This document shows, piece after piece, positions 26,457 to 34,994 of a DNA stretch of 64,000 bases; position 1 is the first letter of the stretch; the number at the start of each line of letters is the position of its first letter. The notes below the pieces were generated by a model. The model searched no databases. It worked only from the letters and a program-made list of their open reading frames with translations, and was not told the DNA's origin. Position numbers and translations under genes: made by a program. The stretch comes from Mycobacterium yunnanensis (GTDB lineage: Bacteria; Actinomycetota; Actinomycetes; Mycobacteriales; Mycobacteriaceae), in NCBI RefSeq assembly GCF_025823185.1, contig NZ_JACKVK010000004.1:62001-126000 (forward strand), written 5' to 3'.

Positions 26457-27227
26457 CGCGACCGGCGTCAGCACGGGGCGCTTGGCCGCCCGGCCGTTGC
26501 CGCTGGACAGCCCCCGCAGGTGACGCCAGATCCATGGCATCAGCAGGTTCTGCGTCCACAACACCTGCGAGTACATCCGCGACTGGAAGCTAGGTCTGAT
26601 GACCTCGGTCTTGGAGACGGCCCAATCATGGCTGCTGCCAGGCAGACCGAGCGCCTCCGCCGCCGCCGCGGCGAACAATGCGTGGCCCGTCGGGGAGCCG
26701 TGCACACGATCTGCGCTCCACGTGCCGGGATCACCCATCGACTCTGCCTCGTAGAGGTCGACGAGCCGGAAGCCGTGCCGGTCCGCCGCCGCCCGCACCA
26801 CCGCGTTCATCTGCCTGACCCGTGTCCCCAGAAACCGTCCCACCGGCAAGATGCGCTCGAGGTCGGGGAACGTCGTGGTGACCACCGTGGCGCCGGTCTC
26901 GGCCAGCCGGTCGTGCAGCAGGTCGACGTCGGCCAGCGCGGTGGCGAAGGACTTCCCGGGCCGGGTGACGTCGTTCATCCCGATACAGCTGGTGATCAGG
27001 TCGGGCTTCATCGCCACGGCCGCGGGCAGCTGACGGTCGAGCACGTCGCGGACACGGCGCCCGCGCACGGCGAGGTTGGCGTACTGCACGCCGGGCGTCA
27101 ACTCCTCGAGACGGGCCGCGAGGCGGTCGGCGAAGCCCGCGACCCCCGTGTCGTCGTCGCCGTCCCAGAGGCCCTCGGTCTGGCTGTCGCCGAGCGCGAC
27201 GTACCGCTGATATGACTGATTCGCCAC
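26424..27227 (-). CDS. SGNH/GDSL-family hydrolase
   Basis: 267 residues from a GTG at 27227. Block I GDSQTEG contains the catalytic Ser, block III SCIGMNDV supplies the Asn, and block V DRVHGSPTGH carries the Asp and His. This is the arrangement of SGNH esterases/lipases. No signal peptide is evident, so it probably acts in the cytoplasm. The substrate is unknown. It is convergent with the DUF732 gene. Confidence 0.9.
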   Translation of the reverse strand: MANQSYQRYVALGDSQTEGLWDGDDDTGVAGFADRLAARLEELTPGVQYANLAVRGRRVRDVLDRQLPAAVAMKPDLITSCIGMNDVTRPGKSFATALADVDLLHDRLAETGATVVTTTFPDLERILPVGRFLGTRVRQMNAVVRAAADRHGFRLVDLYEAESMGDPGTWSADRVHGSPTGHALFAAAAAEALGLPGSSHDWAVSKTEVIRPSFQSRMYSQVLWTQNLLMPWIWRHLRGLSSGNGRAAKRPVLTPVALVAEAAEAAE

Positions 27228-27286
27228 GAGGGCACTCTAGCGGCGTCCCCGCTCGGCGGCAGGACATGCTCGTGAAAGGCTAGGGC

Positions 27287-27898
27287 ATGCCTGACGCACC
27301 TCGCCCCGACTCTGTCGCGGGTTTTCTTGACGCACAGCGATTTACACGCGAGCAGGTGTTCGCCGAGCCCAGCCCGGTCCCCAAGGCTCCCGGTGCCTAC
27401 GGCTGGTGGTTCCGGACGTTGCCCGCCGCGGTCGACGCCGAGGGGTGCGAGGTACGCGACGGCCTGACCCTGCTCCACGTCGGCATCAGCCCGACGCCCC
27501 CGCCACCGAGTGGCAAGCGTCCCGCCAGCCAGGATCTGCACAAGCGAATCCGGTATCACTTCGGGGGCGCCCGCGGCACCGCCGACGGCTCGTCGCTGCG
27601 CAAGTCCCTCGGGGTGCTGCTGGCCGGGGAACTCGGCCTGGAACTGCGCCGCGTCGGCGCCGGAAAGCAGATCACCCTCGCCGGCGGTGAGGCCGTCCTC
27701 AACCAGTGGATGGCCGAGCACACGCAGGTGTCGTGGGTGGTCCGCCCCGAGCCGTGGGTGTTCGAGGAGGAGCTGACCTCGCACCTGGTGTTGCCGCTGA
27801 ACCTGCAGGGCGACACCGAGTTTCAGCAGGAACTCAAACGCCTGCGGCGCGAGGCCATGGTCAAGGCCAACAAGCTGCGCATCCTCAAGGAGTGGTAG
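27287..27898 (+). CDS. GIY-YIG-like nuclease-fold protein
   Basis: 203 residues. The N-terminal half (about 30-110) contains GAYGWWF, LLHVGISP and LHKRIRYHFGG, which fit the strand-strand-helix pattern of GIY-YIG domains (GIY as GAY, YIG as HVG). The C-terminal part (WVFEEELTSHLVLPLNL) contains a Glu near the expected metal site. It could be an active nuclease or a degenerate fold. It is followed after 4 bases by the NUDIX gene, so the two form an operon. Confidence 0.75.
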   Translation: MPDAPRPDSVAGFLDAQRFTREQVFAEPSPVPKAPGAYGWWFRTLPAAVDAEGCEVRDGLTLLHVGISPTPPPPSGKRPASQDLHKRIRYHFGGARGTADGSSLRKSLGVLLAGELGLELRRVGAGKQITLAGGEAVLNQWMAEHTQVSWVVRPEPWVFEEELTSHLVLPLNLQGDTEFQQELKRLRREAMVKANKLRILKEW

Positions 27899-27902
27899 CG
27901 AC

Positions 27903-28370
27903 ATGGCCAAGATGAGCGCGGGGCTGCTGCTCTACCGGCGCGGCGGCGAGGGGTACGAGGTGCTGATCGGGCACCCGGGCGGGCCGTTTTGGGCGCGCAA
28001 GGACGAGGCGGCGTGGTCGATTCCCAAGGGTGAGTACACCGACGAGGAGGACCCCTGGGTCGCCGCCCAACGCGAATTCGTCGAGGAACTCGGCCTTCCC
28101 GTACCCGACGGACCGCGGGTGGCCCTGCCGCCGGTCAAACAATCTGGCGGCAAGATCGTCACCGCGTTCGCCGTCGAGGCCAACCTCGACGTCACCGACG
28201 CCGTCAGCAACACCTTCGAGATGGAGTGGCCCAAGGGATCCGGTGTCGTCAAGGAGTTCCCGGAGCTGGACCGGGTGGCGTGGTTCCCCGTCGAGCAGGC
28301 TCAGGTGAAGCTACTCAAGGGGCAGCGGCCGCTGCTGGGACATCTGGTCGCCCACCTCGAGGGCGCCTGA
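27903..28370 (+). CDS. NUDIX hydrolase
   Basis: 155 residues. The NUDIX box spans residues 43-65 (GEYTDEEDP...REFVEELGL), matching GX5EX7REUXEEXGU. The N-terminal SAGLLLYRR strand and the second-half pattern VTAFAVEANLD fit the family. It should cleave a nucleoside-diphosphate-linked compound; the target is not identified. It lies 4 bases after the GIY-YIG-like gene, an unusual pairing, and is convergent with the ferredoxin-reductase gene. Confidence 0.92.
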   Translation: MAKMSAGLLLYRRGGEGYEVLIGHPGGPFWARKDEAAWSIPKGEYTDEEDPWVAAQREFVEELGLPVPDGPRVALPPVKQSGGKIVTAFAVEANLDVTDAVSNTFEMEWPKGSGVVKEFPELDRVAWFPVEQAQVKLLKGQRPLLGHLVAHLEGA

Positions 28371-28373
28371 CCG

Positions 28374-29474
28374 TCACAGGTCAAGGATCAGGCCCGTCTC
28401 CGCGGCCGCCCGAGACACGCACACCAGCATCATCCCGGCCTCGCGCTCTGGCCCGGTGAGGAGCGTGTCCCGGTGCTCCACCTCGCCGCCGAGCACGCGC
28501 ACCCGACACGTCCCGCAGAACCCCTGCTGACACGAGTACGACGCGTGCACGCCTTCCCGTCGCAGCGCCGTCAGCAGTGTCTCGTCGGCACCGACGCGAA
28601 TGGCGTCCTCCCGGGAGCTCACCGCCACGGAGAACTCGGCGCCGTCGACGACCGGGGGAGCGGCGAAGCGCTCGAAGTGCAGTTCGACGTCGTCGCGGCC
28701 GGCCAGTGTCGTCCGCAGGCCGGTCAGCACCGGGGCGGGTCCGCAGGCGTACACCGTGGTGCCGCCCGGGCAGTCGCCGAGGAGCTCCGCGGGCGTGGGC
28801 AGGCCCGCCTGGTCGTCGGTGCGGATCTCGATGCGCTCACCGAAGCGGGCGAGCTCCTCGAGGAACGGCAGGGTGTCTCGGCGCCGGCCGGTGTAGACCA
28901 TCGACCACTCCACCCCGAGGCTCTCCGCCTGCGCGAGCATCGGCAGAATCGGAGTGATGCCGATACCCCCGGCGATGAACCGAAACCGTTGCGCCGGTGA
29001 GCCGTATCCCGGCACGGTCAGTGGGAACGCGTTGCGGGGTCCGCTGGTGGTGATCGTCGACCCGACGGTCAGTTCGTCGTGTACCTCCACCGACCCGCCG
29101 CCGCCGTTGGGGATGCGGCGCACCGCGATTCGGTAGGACGAGGTGACGCCGGGATCGCCGCACAGCGAGTACTGCCGGACCCGGCCGCTGGGCAGGTGCA
29201 CGTCGAGGTGGGCACCGGGATGCCAGCGCGGCAGGTCGCCGCCACCCGGCGCGGCGAGCGTCAGGGCGATCACGTCCTGATCGTGCGCGACCACCCGACG
29301 CTCGGACACCTGAAGCGGAAAGTCGCGCGCGACGTCGGGGAGGGGGGCCGGATTCCGTACGGCCGCAGACAAATTGAAGAACCCGGTCAACACGCTCGCT
29401 GCCAAACCCAACGGCAGGTCGTGACGGGAGCGACCCGACGCGCTCGGCGGTACGTCCCGCAGACGCGCGAACAT
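28374..29474 (-). CDS. Ferredoxin reductase with C-terminal 2Fe-2S domain
   Basis: 366 residues from the ATG at 29474. An FAD domain (RQYSLCGDP), an NAD(P) domain (GGIGITPILPMLA, YACGPAPVL) and a C-terminal plant-type 2Fe-2S domain (SCQQGFCGTCRVRV...LVCVSRA) are in the order of the PDR/VanB class. It shuttles electrons from NAD(P)H to an oxygenase or hydrolase. Its start overlaps the stop of the upstream PF10118 gene (TGATG), a coupled operon whose partner may be its electron acceptor. Confidence 0.93.
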   Translation of the reverse strand: MFARLRDVPPSASGRSRHDLPLGLAASVLTGFFNLSAAVRNPAPLPDVARDFPLQVSERRVVAHDQDVIALTLAAPGGGDLPRWHPGAHLDVHLPSGRVRQYSLCGDPGVTSSYRIAVRRIPNGGGGSVEVHDELTVGSTITTSGPRNAFPLTVPGYGSPAQRFRFIAGGIGITPILPMLAQAESLGVEWSMVYTGRRRDTLPFLEELARFGERIEIRTDDQAGLPTPAELLGDCPGGTTVYACGPAPVLTGLRTTLAGRDDVELHFERFAAPPVVDGAEFSVAVSSREDAIRVGADETLLTALRREGVHASYSCQQGFCGTCRVRVLGGEVEHRDTLLTGPEREAGMMLVCVSRAAAETGLILDL

Positions 29475-30376
29475 CAGAGGTGAGCGGCCCGGGCCGCGGG
29501 GGAGCTCGCCAGGTAGGCGACGGCTTGCGCGGTGGACCCCATGTCGTCTGGCGTGAAACCCGGCCGGAAGTAGGTGAAGGTGTTGGATCCGAACAGCTTC
29601 CGGTACTTCGGCAGCAGTCCGAGCTTGGAGTCGCGCATCCGCAGACGCTGCATCTCGAACCAGCCGAGTTCGACGCCGGGGTCGTTCTTGGACAGGTACC
29701 ACGCGCCCCGCTGGAAGAACGTCGCCATCAGGATGACGGCAATCGACATGGCGCGGATGCGGTCGAGATAGCTGTCGTGGAAGTAGTGGGCGACGTCGTG
29801 GGCCACCATGCGGTGCTCGACCTCCTCGCTGCCGTGCCAGCGGAACAGGTCCACCATGGTCGGGTCCGCATCGTGGTCGTCCCACGTGCAGTTCAGCGAG
29901 AAGTCGCCGAGGACGGCGGTGTAGTGCTCGATGGCGGCGATCAGCCACAGCCGATCGCACAGGTGGTTGAGCTTGCGCTTGGGGTCGGTGATCGAGGGAT
30001 CCGGGGCCAGCACCCTCTCGAAGACGTACTCGACCTGGTCGAGGATCGGCGTGACGTCGACCCCGTGGCCGACCATGTACTCGTGGAGCACCTTGTCGTG
30101 CACGTCGGCGTGGGTGGCCTCCTGGCCGATGAACCCGCGCATGTCCTCGGCCAGCTTCGGATCCTTGACCAACGGCAGCGCCTCGTCGTACGCGGCGACG
30201 AACCAGCGTTCCGCGGCGGGGAGTATCACGTTGAGCAGGCTGATCATGTTCGACGCGACCGGGTGGCCGGGGATCCAGTGCAGTGGCACGTCGTCGACCC
30301 CGAAGTGCACCCGCCGGGCCTGAATTTGGACGGGACCAGGATCGATCACCGTGTTGAAGCGCCGTGGTCGCAGCAT
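29474..30376 (-). CDS. Metal-dependent hydrolase of the PF10118 family
   Basis: 300 residues. A ferritin-like all-helical core carries candidate metal ligands in EATHAD (about 88-93), EHY and EEVEHRMVAHDVAHYFH, as expected for the family of predicted metal-dependent hydrolases found next to ferredoxin reductases. Such proteins are likely di-iron enzymes. It is translationally coupled to the reductase, which supports an electron-consuming role such as oxidation or desaturation rather than simple hydrolysis. The family name and its chemistry have not been reconciled. Confidence 0.85.
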   Translation of the reverse strand: MLRPRRFNTVIDPGPVQIQARRVHFGVDDVPLHWIPGHPVASNMISLLNVILPAAERWFVAAYDEALPLVKDPKLAEDMRGFIGQEATHADVHDKVLHEYMVGHGVDVTPILDQVEYVFERVLAPDPSITDPKRKLNHLCDRLWLIAAIEHYTAVLGDFSLNCTWDDHDADPTMVDLFRWHGSEEVEHRMVAHDVAHYFHDSYLDRIRAMSIAVILMATFFQRGAWYLSKNDPGVELGWFEMQRLRMRDSKLGLLPKYRKLFGSNTFTYFRPGFTPDDMGSTAQAVAYLASSPAARAAHL

Positions 30377-30465
30377 CGCGTGCCCCTTCGTCGTCGTGTG
30401 ACGGGAAGCGAGTCTACGCGGGTGGGACCGTTATCTGGGAACGCGGGTACCGGGTCGTTCGAGGG

Positions 30466-30885
30466 TCAGCCGACGGGGACGGGGACGCCGATGGGTCCGC
30501 CATAGGTGCCCTGGCCGCTGCCCGGGGTGCCTGCGGCCGGGGCCGACGGCGCCGGCGCGTCGCCGGCTGCGTCCTTACCTGCCGCGGCGGTGCAGTCCAG
30601 CATCAGGATCATCCGGCTCTTCAAGGCCTTCTGCTGGCTGACGATGCACTGCGACTGCGGAAGATCGCTGCCGAAGGAGCCGCCGAAGGACGCCCGCAAC
30701 CCCTGACTCTTCAGGATGCTGACGGCCTTGAAGTAGGGCTCGCCGACGACGTTGGCCGAGGCGCCGGTGGCCGGGGCGGCACCGGCGACGGCCGGCGCGA
30801 AGAGGGCGACCGACGCGAGGGCCGTCGACGCGATGGCTGCCGGAACGACGAGCCCGATGGCTCCCAGCCCGATGATCTTCTTCAC
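30466..30885 (-). CDS. Small secreted protein with PASTA-like region
   Basis: 139 residues from the GTG at 30885, with GGAGG upstream. The signal peptide ends in VAGAAPATG. The following VVGEPYFKAVSILKSQGLRASFGGSFGS is PASTA-like (a hydrophobic, knot-like pattern), with Cys residues in SQCIVSQQ and LDCTAA. A Pro/Ala/Gly tail of about 35 residues follows. It is exported and of unknown function. Long open frames across malQ in the same direction are shadows. Confidence 0.75.
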   Translation of the reverse strand: MKKIIGLGAIGLVVPAAIASTALASVALFAPAVAGAAPATGASANVVGEPYFKAVSILKSQGLRASFGGSFGSDLPQSQCIVSQQKALKSRMILMLDCTAAAGKDAAGDAPAPSAPAAGTPGSGQGTYGGPIGVPVPVG

Positions 30886-30950
30886 GTGCCCTCCGAATGT
30901 CGCGGTGCGGCTGCGAACATATCGCAGTTCAGCCTCTTGAGAAACTTCGG

Positions 30951-33089
30951 TCACTCGCGTGCCGGTGTTACCTGAGCGCGCATGACCTCGGCCAGCCCGG
31001 CCGCCCGCGCGCTGGTGAACACGTCCTCCACCAGCAGCTCCCGACCGTCGGGACCAGCGAGTTTGACTCGCCAGTTGGGATATTCGTCGGTGGTACCCGG
31101 CTGATTCTGCGCGCGTACGTCCCCCACGGCGTCCGGAAGTGCCAGCGCCAGCAGGCGCGACGGCGTCCGCCCCAAGTATGCGTACAACGCGCTGACGATC
31201 TCCTGGACGCTGGGGTCCTCGCCCAGCAGACCTATGGCGCGCAATTCGGCGAGCCAGGCAGCCTGCTCGGCCTGGTCGTCGGCCAGCTCCTCGGCCGCCG
31301 GACGGGTGAGCAACCCCAGCTCCTGGCGAATGCGGACGTGCTCGCCCGCCAGGTAACCCGCCGTCGGCGGGAGATCGTGCGTCGTCACCGACGACAAGCA
31401 GAACTCCCGCCATCGCCTTGGCGGAAGCGGGCCGCCACCGGAGTCGCGGTCCAGTTCGAACCACAGGATCGACGTGCCGAGCAGACCGCGCTCGGACAGG
31501 TAGTCCCGGACCCACGGTTCGACGGTCCCCAGGTCCTCGCCGACGACGACGGCACCGGCGCGCTGAGCCTCCAGGGCGACGATGCCGATCAACGCCTCGT
31601 GGTCGTAGCGCACGTAGGTGCCCTCGGTCGGATCGGCGCCCTGGGGAATCCACCACAACCGGAACAAGCCGATGACGTGGTCGATGCGAATGCCGCCCGC
31701 ATGGCGCAACAGCGCGTTGACCAGCGCCCGGAACGGTTCGTACCCCTGCTCGGTCAACCGGTCCGGGCGCCACGGCGGCTGCGACCAGTCCTGCCCCAGC
31801 TGGTTGTACTCGTCGGGCGGGGCGCCGACGCTGACCCCGAGCGCCAGGGTGTCCTGCAACGCCCACGCGTCCGCGCCGTTCGGGTCCACCCCGACCGCCA
31901 GATCGTGCATCACGCCCAACGCCATCCCGGATCGGACGGCCGTCGCCTGGGCCACGGTGAGCTGATCGTCGAGCTGCCACTGCAACCAGCGGTGGAAGTC
32001 GACGGCCTCGGCGCGCTTGGCCGCGAACGCCGTCACCGCGGGACTGCCGGGGTGCCGCAGCTCTTCGGGCCACCGATGCCAGTCCCCGCCGTGCTTCTCG
32101 GCAAGGGCGCACCAGACGGCGAAGTCGTCGAGGCTGCGGCCCTCCCGCGCCCGGTAGGCCACGTAGGCCAGTTCACGGCCCGCGGAGCGCTTGACCCGGT
32201 ACACCGCCCGCAGGGCTGCGCGCTTGATCTTCCACGTCGAGTCACGGTCAATCAGTCGGGACTTCTTGGCCCGGCCCTGCGCGACCGACCGCGCCTTGCG
32301 CAGATCCCCGCGGTCGGCGACGAACGCGAACTCGGGAATGGCCTCGACCCGCAGATAGATCGGATTGACGAAGCGCCGCGACGTCGGCAGGTACGGCGAC
32401 GGTTCCATGGGCGCCACCGGAGCGGCGGCGTGCAGCGGGTTGACCAAGATGAACCCGGCCCCGTGCTGGGAGGCCGACCACACGGCGAGATCGGTCAGGT
32501 CCGTCAGGTCGCCAATGCCCCACGATTGCTCCGAGCGCACGCTGTAGAGCTGGGTGGCCAGACCCCAGGTGCGGCCGCCGCCGAGGGACGCAGGGAACGT
32601 CGCCGCCTCGGGGACGACGATCAGCGCGGCGTCGCCCTCGACGCCGCCCGCGTCGACGTGCAACCGGTGGTAGCCGGTCGGCAGGTCGGCAGGCAGCTCG
32701 AAGCTGGCCTCACCGACCAACCGGCCGTCGAGGTCGTGGGGCGGGGTGTCGTTGACCAGCTGACGAAGCCCGGTGCGGACGGTCCCGTCCTCCAGCCGGA
32801 GCCACGCGCCGACGGGCTGGCCGTGGGTGACGTGCACCCAGAACGACCCTGCTCGGCCGGCCCGGGTGACGACGGTCGGCGGGAGGACGCGTCGCCAGTG
32901 CCGTTCGTCGAGCGCACCGAGCGCATGCTGCCGGTCGTCCTCGGTGTCCGCGGGGACGCCGAGCGCGGCCAGAACCGAGACCAGGGTCGACTCCGAGACC
33001 ACGCGGTGCCCGCCCGTCCAGTCGTCGTAGGTGACCGCGACGCCGTAGCGGCTGGCGAGTTCGGCCAGGGAGGCGGCCAGTTCAGTCAT
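30951..33089 (-). CDS. malQ: 4-alpha-glucanotransferase (amylomaltase)
   Basis: 712 residues, a GH77 family member. The N-terminal extension of about 150 residues is common in actinobacterial MalQ. The core shows the substrate-binding and catalytic motifs IRIDHVIGLFRLWWIPQG (nucleophile Asp), GEDLGTVEPWVRDYL (acid/base Glu) and TTHDLPPTAGY (Asp). It transfers alpha-1,4-glucans, in glycogen/maltodextrin metabolism. It is divergent from the MFS transporter. Confidence 0.95.
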   Translation of the reverse strand: MTELAASLAELASRYGVAVTYDDWTGGHRVVSESTLVSVLAALGVPADTEDDRQHALGALDERHWRRVLPPTVVTRAGRAGSFWVHVTHGQPVGAWLRLEDGTVRTGLRQLVNDTPPHDLDGRLVGEASFELPADLPTGYHRLHVDAGGVEGDAALIVVPEAATFPASLGGGRTWGLATQLYSVRSEQSWGIGDLTDLTDLAVWSASQHGAGFILVNPLHAAAPVAPMEPSPYLPTSRRFVNPIYLRVEAIPEFAFVADRGDLRKARSVAQGRAKKSRLIDRDSTWKIKRAALRAVYRVKRSAGRELAYVAYRAREGRSLDDFAVWCALAEKHGGDWHRWPEELRHPGSPAVTAFAAKRAEAVDFHRWLQWQLDDQLTVAQATAVRSGMALGVMHDLAVGVDPNGADAWALQDTLALGVSVGAPPDEYNQLGQDWSQPPWRPDRLTEQGYEPFRALVNALLRHAGGIRIDHVIGLFRLWWIPQGADPTEGTYVRYDHEALIGIVALEAQRAGAVVVGEDLGTVEPWVRDYLSERGLLGTSILWFELDRDSGGGPLPPRRWREFCLSSVTTHDLPPTAGYLAGEHVRIRQELGLLTRPAAEELADDQAEQAAWLAELRAIGLLGEDPSVQEIVSALYAYLGRTPSRLLALALPDAVGDVRAQNQPGTTDEYPNWRVKLAGPDGRELLVEDVFTSARAAGLAEVMRAQVTPARE

Positions 33090-33146
33090 GGGGGTGATCT
33101 TGCCGGTTCGGGCGTGACTGCGCGTACCCGTATCGTCGTGGCAGTG

Positions 33147-34328
33147 GTGACAGTCGACCTCGAGCGTCGCACCAGCCGCGCCCGGATCGCCGTGTCGGCG
33201 ATGTTCCTCACCAACGGCGCCATCTTCGCCAACCTGGTGCCACGCTTCCCGGAACTCAAGACCGAGCTGGCCCTGTCAAACACCGCCTACGGCGTCGTGG
33301 TCGCCGCGTTTCCCGTCGGCGCGCTGGTGGCCGGGCTGACCGCCGGCGCGGTGATCCGTACGCTCACCTCGGCGCGCACCGCGGTGCTGTGCACCGTCGG
33401 CATCGCCGTGCTGGTCTTCGCGGCCGGGTCGTCGACGACACCGATCCTGTTGGCGGCCTTGCTGTTCGGCGGCGGGGCGTGCGACGCGATCACCGACGTC
33501 GCGCAGAACACTCACGGCCTGCGGGTGCAGCGCGCCTACGGCCGGTCGATCATCAACTCGATGCACGCGGTCTGGTCGGTCGGTGCGGTGATCGGGGCGG
33601 GCATGGCCGCAGCGGCCATCGCCCTGCACGTCCCCATCGGCGTGCACCTTGGCGTCAGCGCCGTGGTGTTCGCAAGCGTGGCGCTGGCCGCCTACCCGTT
33701 CCTGCTCAAGGGCAAGGACCAGGCCGACGCCGCCACCGCCGACGCGGGTACCGCGGGGCGGCCCGGCTGGCGGATCGCAGGCGCACTGCTGCTGCTGGTG
33801 CTGATCGCCATCGGCGGCGCCGTCGTCGAGGACGCGGGAAGCTCGTGGGCGGCGCTCTACCTCGGCGGCCTCGGCGCGCCGGGCGCGATCGCCGCGCTGG
33901 GTTACGTCGGGCTGCTTGGTGCCCAGACCGTCGGACGGGTGGCGGGGGACCGCATGGTCGACCGCTTCGGCGAGCGCGCCGTCGTGCGCGGCGGCGGCCT
34001 GCTGGTCGCGGTGGGCATGGGCCTTGCGCTGGCCGTCCCGACGGTGCCGGGCACCATCGCAGGGTTCGCCGCCGCCGGCATCGGCGCCGCGACCTCGATA
34101 CCCGCAGCCATGCACGCCGCCGACCGACTGCCGGGGCTTCGGCCGGGTGCCGGGCTGACGGCGCTGGCGTGGCTGATGCGCCTCGGCTTCGTGGGCGCAC
34201 CGCCGCTGGTCGGCATCGTCTCCGACGCGGCCGGTCTGCGCGTGGGGCTGCTCATCGTGCCCATTGCCGGACTGGCCATCGCCGCCGCGGCGGGGGCGCT
34301 CAGCCCACGGCGCCAGCCAGTTCGATGA
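33147..34328 (+). CDS. Major facilitator superfamily transporter
   Basis: 393 residues from a GTG at 33147 (GTGs at 33138 and 33144 also fit). About 12 hydrophobic segments with a central hydrophilic loop (KGKDQADAATADAG). It resembles the YbjJ-like MFS subgroup (GAIFANLVPRFPELKTELALSNTAYG). The substrate is unknown. The 3' end overlaps the SMR gene by 29 bases, convergent. Confidence 0.88.
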   Translation: MTVDLERRTSRARIAVSAMFLTNGAIFANLVPRFPELKTELALSNTAYGVVVAAFPVGALVAGLTAGAVIRTLTSARTAVLCTVGIAVLVFAAGSSTTPILLAALLFGGGACDAITDVAQNTHGLRVQRAYGRSIINSMHAVWSVGAVIGAGMAAAAIALHVPIGVHLGVSAVVFASVALAAYPFLLKGKDQADAATADAGTAGRPGWRIAGALLLLVLIAIGGAVVEDAGSSWAALYLGGLGAPGAIAALGYVGLLGAQTVGRVAGDRMVDRFGERAVVRGGGLLVAVGMGLALAVPTVPGTIAGFAAAGIGAATSIPAAMHAADRLPGLRPGAGLTALAWLMRLGFVGAPPLVGIVSDAAGLRVGLLIVPIAGLAIAAAAGALSPRRQPVR

Positions 34329-34626
34329 CCAGCACCCCGGCGATGATGAACGCGATGCCGATCAGCATCTTCACGGTCAAGGGATCGCCGAAGACGTAGC
34401 GCGCAATCACCGCGACCAGCGCGACGCCGCACGCGGTCCACACGCCGTAGGCCACGCCGACGGGCATGCCGAGCCGCAACGTCAGCCACAGCAGGTAGAA
34501 CGACGCCAGGTACCCCACGACGATCGGTGCGATCCAGCCCCGCTTGCGGAAGCCGTCGGACGCACGCAGTCCCAGCGTCGCGAACACCTCCACGCCGATC
34601 GCCGCTGCCAACACCAGCCACGTCAT
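34300..34626 (-). CDS. Small multidrug resistance (SMR) family subunit
   Basis: 108 residues from the ATG at 34626. Four membrane segments, the membrane-embedded Glu (AAAIGVEVFAT, near residue 13), and the hallmark helix GVAYGVWTACGVAL. It starts inside the stop of the upstream SMR gene (4-base overlap). Paired SMR genes usually make heterodimeric pumps. Confidence 0.93.
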   Translation of the reverse strand: MTWLVLAAAIGVEVFATLGLRASDGFRKRGWIAPIVVGYLASFYLLWLTLRLGMPVGVAYGVWTACGVALVAVIARYVFGDPLTVKMLIGIAFIIAGVLVIELAGAVG

Positions 34627-34958
34627 GGCGTCGGCCCCGTGGGACGTGAGCCAAACTCGACGAACAGCACACCGACGATGATGAGCCCGATGCCGGCGAC
34701 GATCGGCCAGGTGAACGGGTCCCCGAAGACCAGGGCCGCCAGCACCGCGGTCAGCGCCGTGCCGCACGCCCCCCAGATGCCGTAGGTCACGCCGACGGGC
34801 ACGCCCTCGCGCAGCACGAGGGTCAGCATCGTGAACGCGCACGCGTAGCCCACGACGACTGCAGCCAGCCACGCCCCGTGGTCCTGCATGGCGCGCAGCG
34901 ACAGCGTCGCGGCGACCTCGCTCGCGATTGCCGCGCCGAGCAGCATCCACTTGCGCAC
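34623..34958 (-). CDS. Small multidrug resistance (SMR) family subunit
   Basis: 111 residues. The same fold as its partner: Glu in AAIASEVAAT, GVTYGIWGACGTAL and four hydrophobic helices. Together with the downstream copy it forms a translationally coupled pair, as in EbrAB/YkkCD-type pumps or guanidinium exporters. Whether it exports cationic drugs or guanidinium is not decided from sequence; I saw no guanidine riboswitch upstream. Confidence 0.93.
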   Translation of the reverse strand: MRKWMLLGAAIASEVAATLSLRAMQDHGAWLAAVVVGYACAFTMLTLVLREGVPVGVTYGIWGACGTALTAVLAALVFGDPFTWPIVAGIGLIIVGVLFVEFGSRPTGPTP

Positions 34959-34977
34959 GGAAACAACTTAGCCGGGC

Positions 34978-34987
34978 ACGATATCGT
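34978..34987. promoter_or_regulatory. Palindrome between the SMR pair and the carboxylesterase
   Basis: ACGATATCGT is a perfect 10-bp palindrome in the 36-base divergent gap, ending 7 bases before the esterase ATG. It may be an operator for one or both genes. Its small size makes chance occurrence plausible. Confidence 0.25.
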
Positions 34988-34994
34988 CGCCTTC

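Noticed and set aside
30466..32112. 548-codon minus-strand frame
   Set aside because: Most of it is the malQ region read in another frame; only its last 420 bases form a real gene with signal peptide.
30897..33146. Long N-terminal extension of the MFS transporter
   Set aside because: The extension is antisense to malQ and has no transporter sequence; the GTG near 33147 fits the family start.
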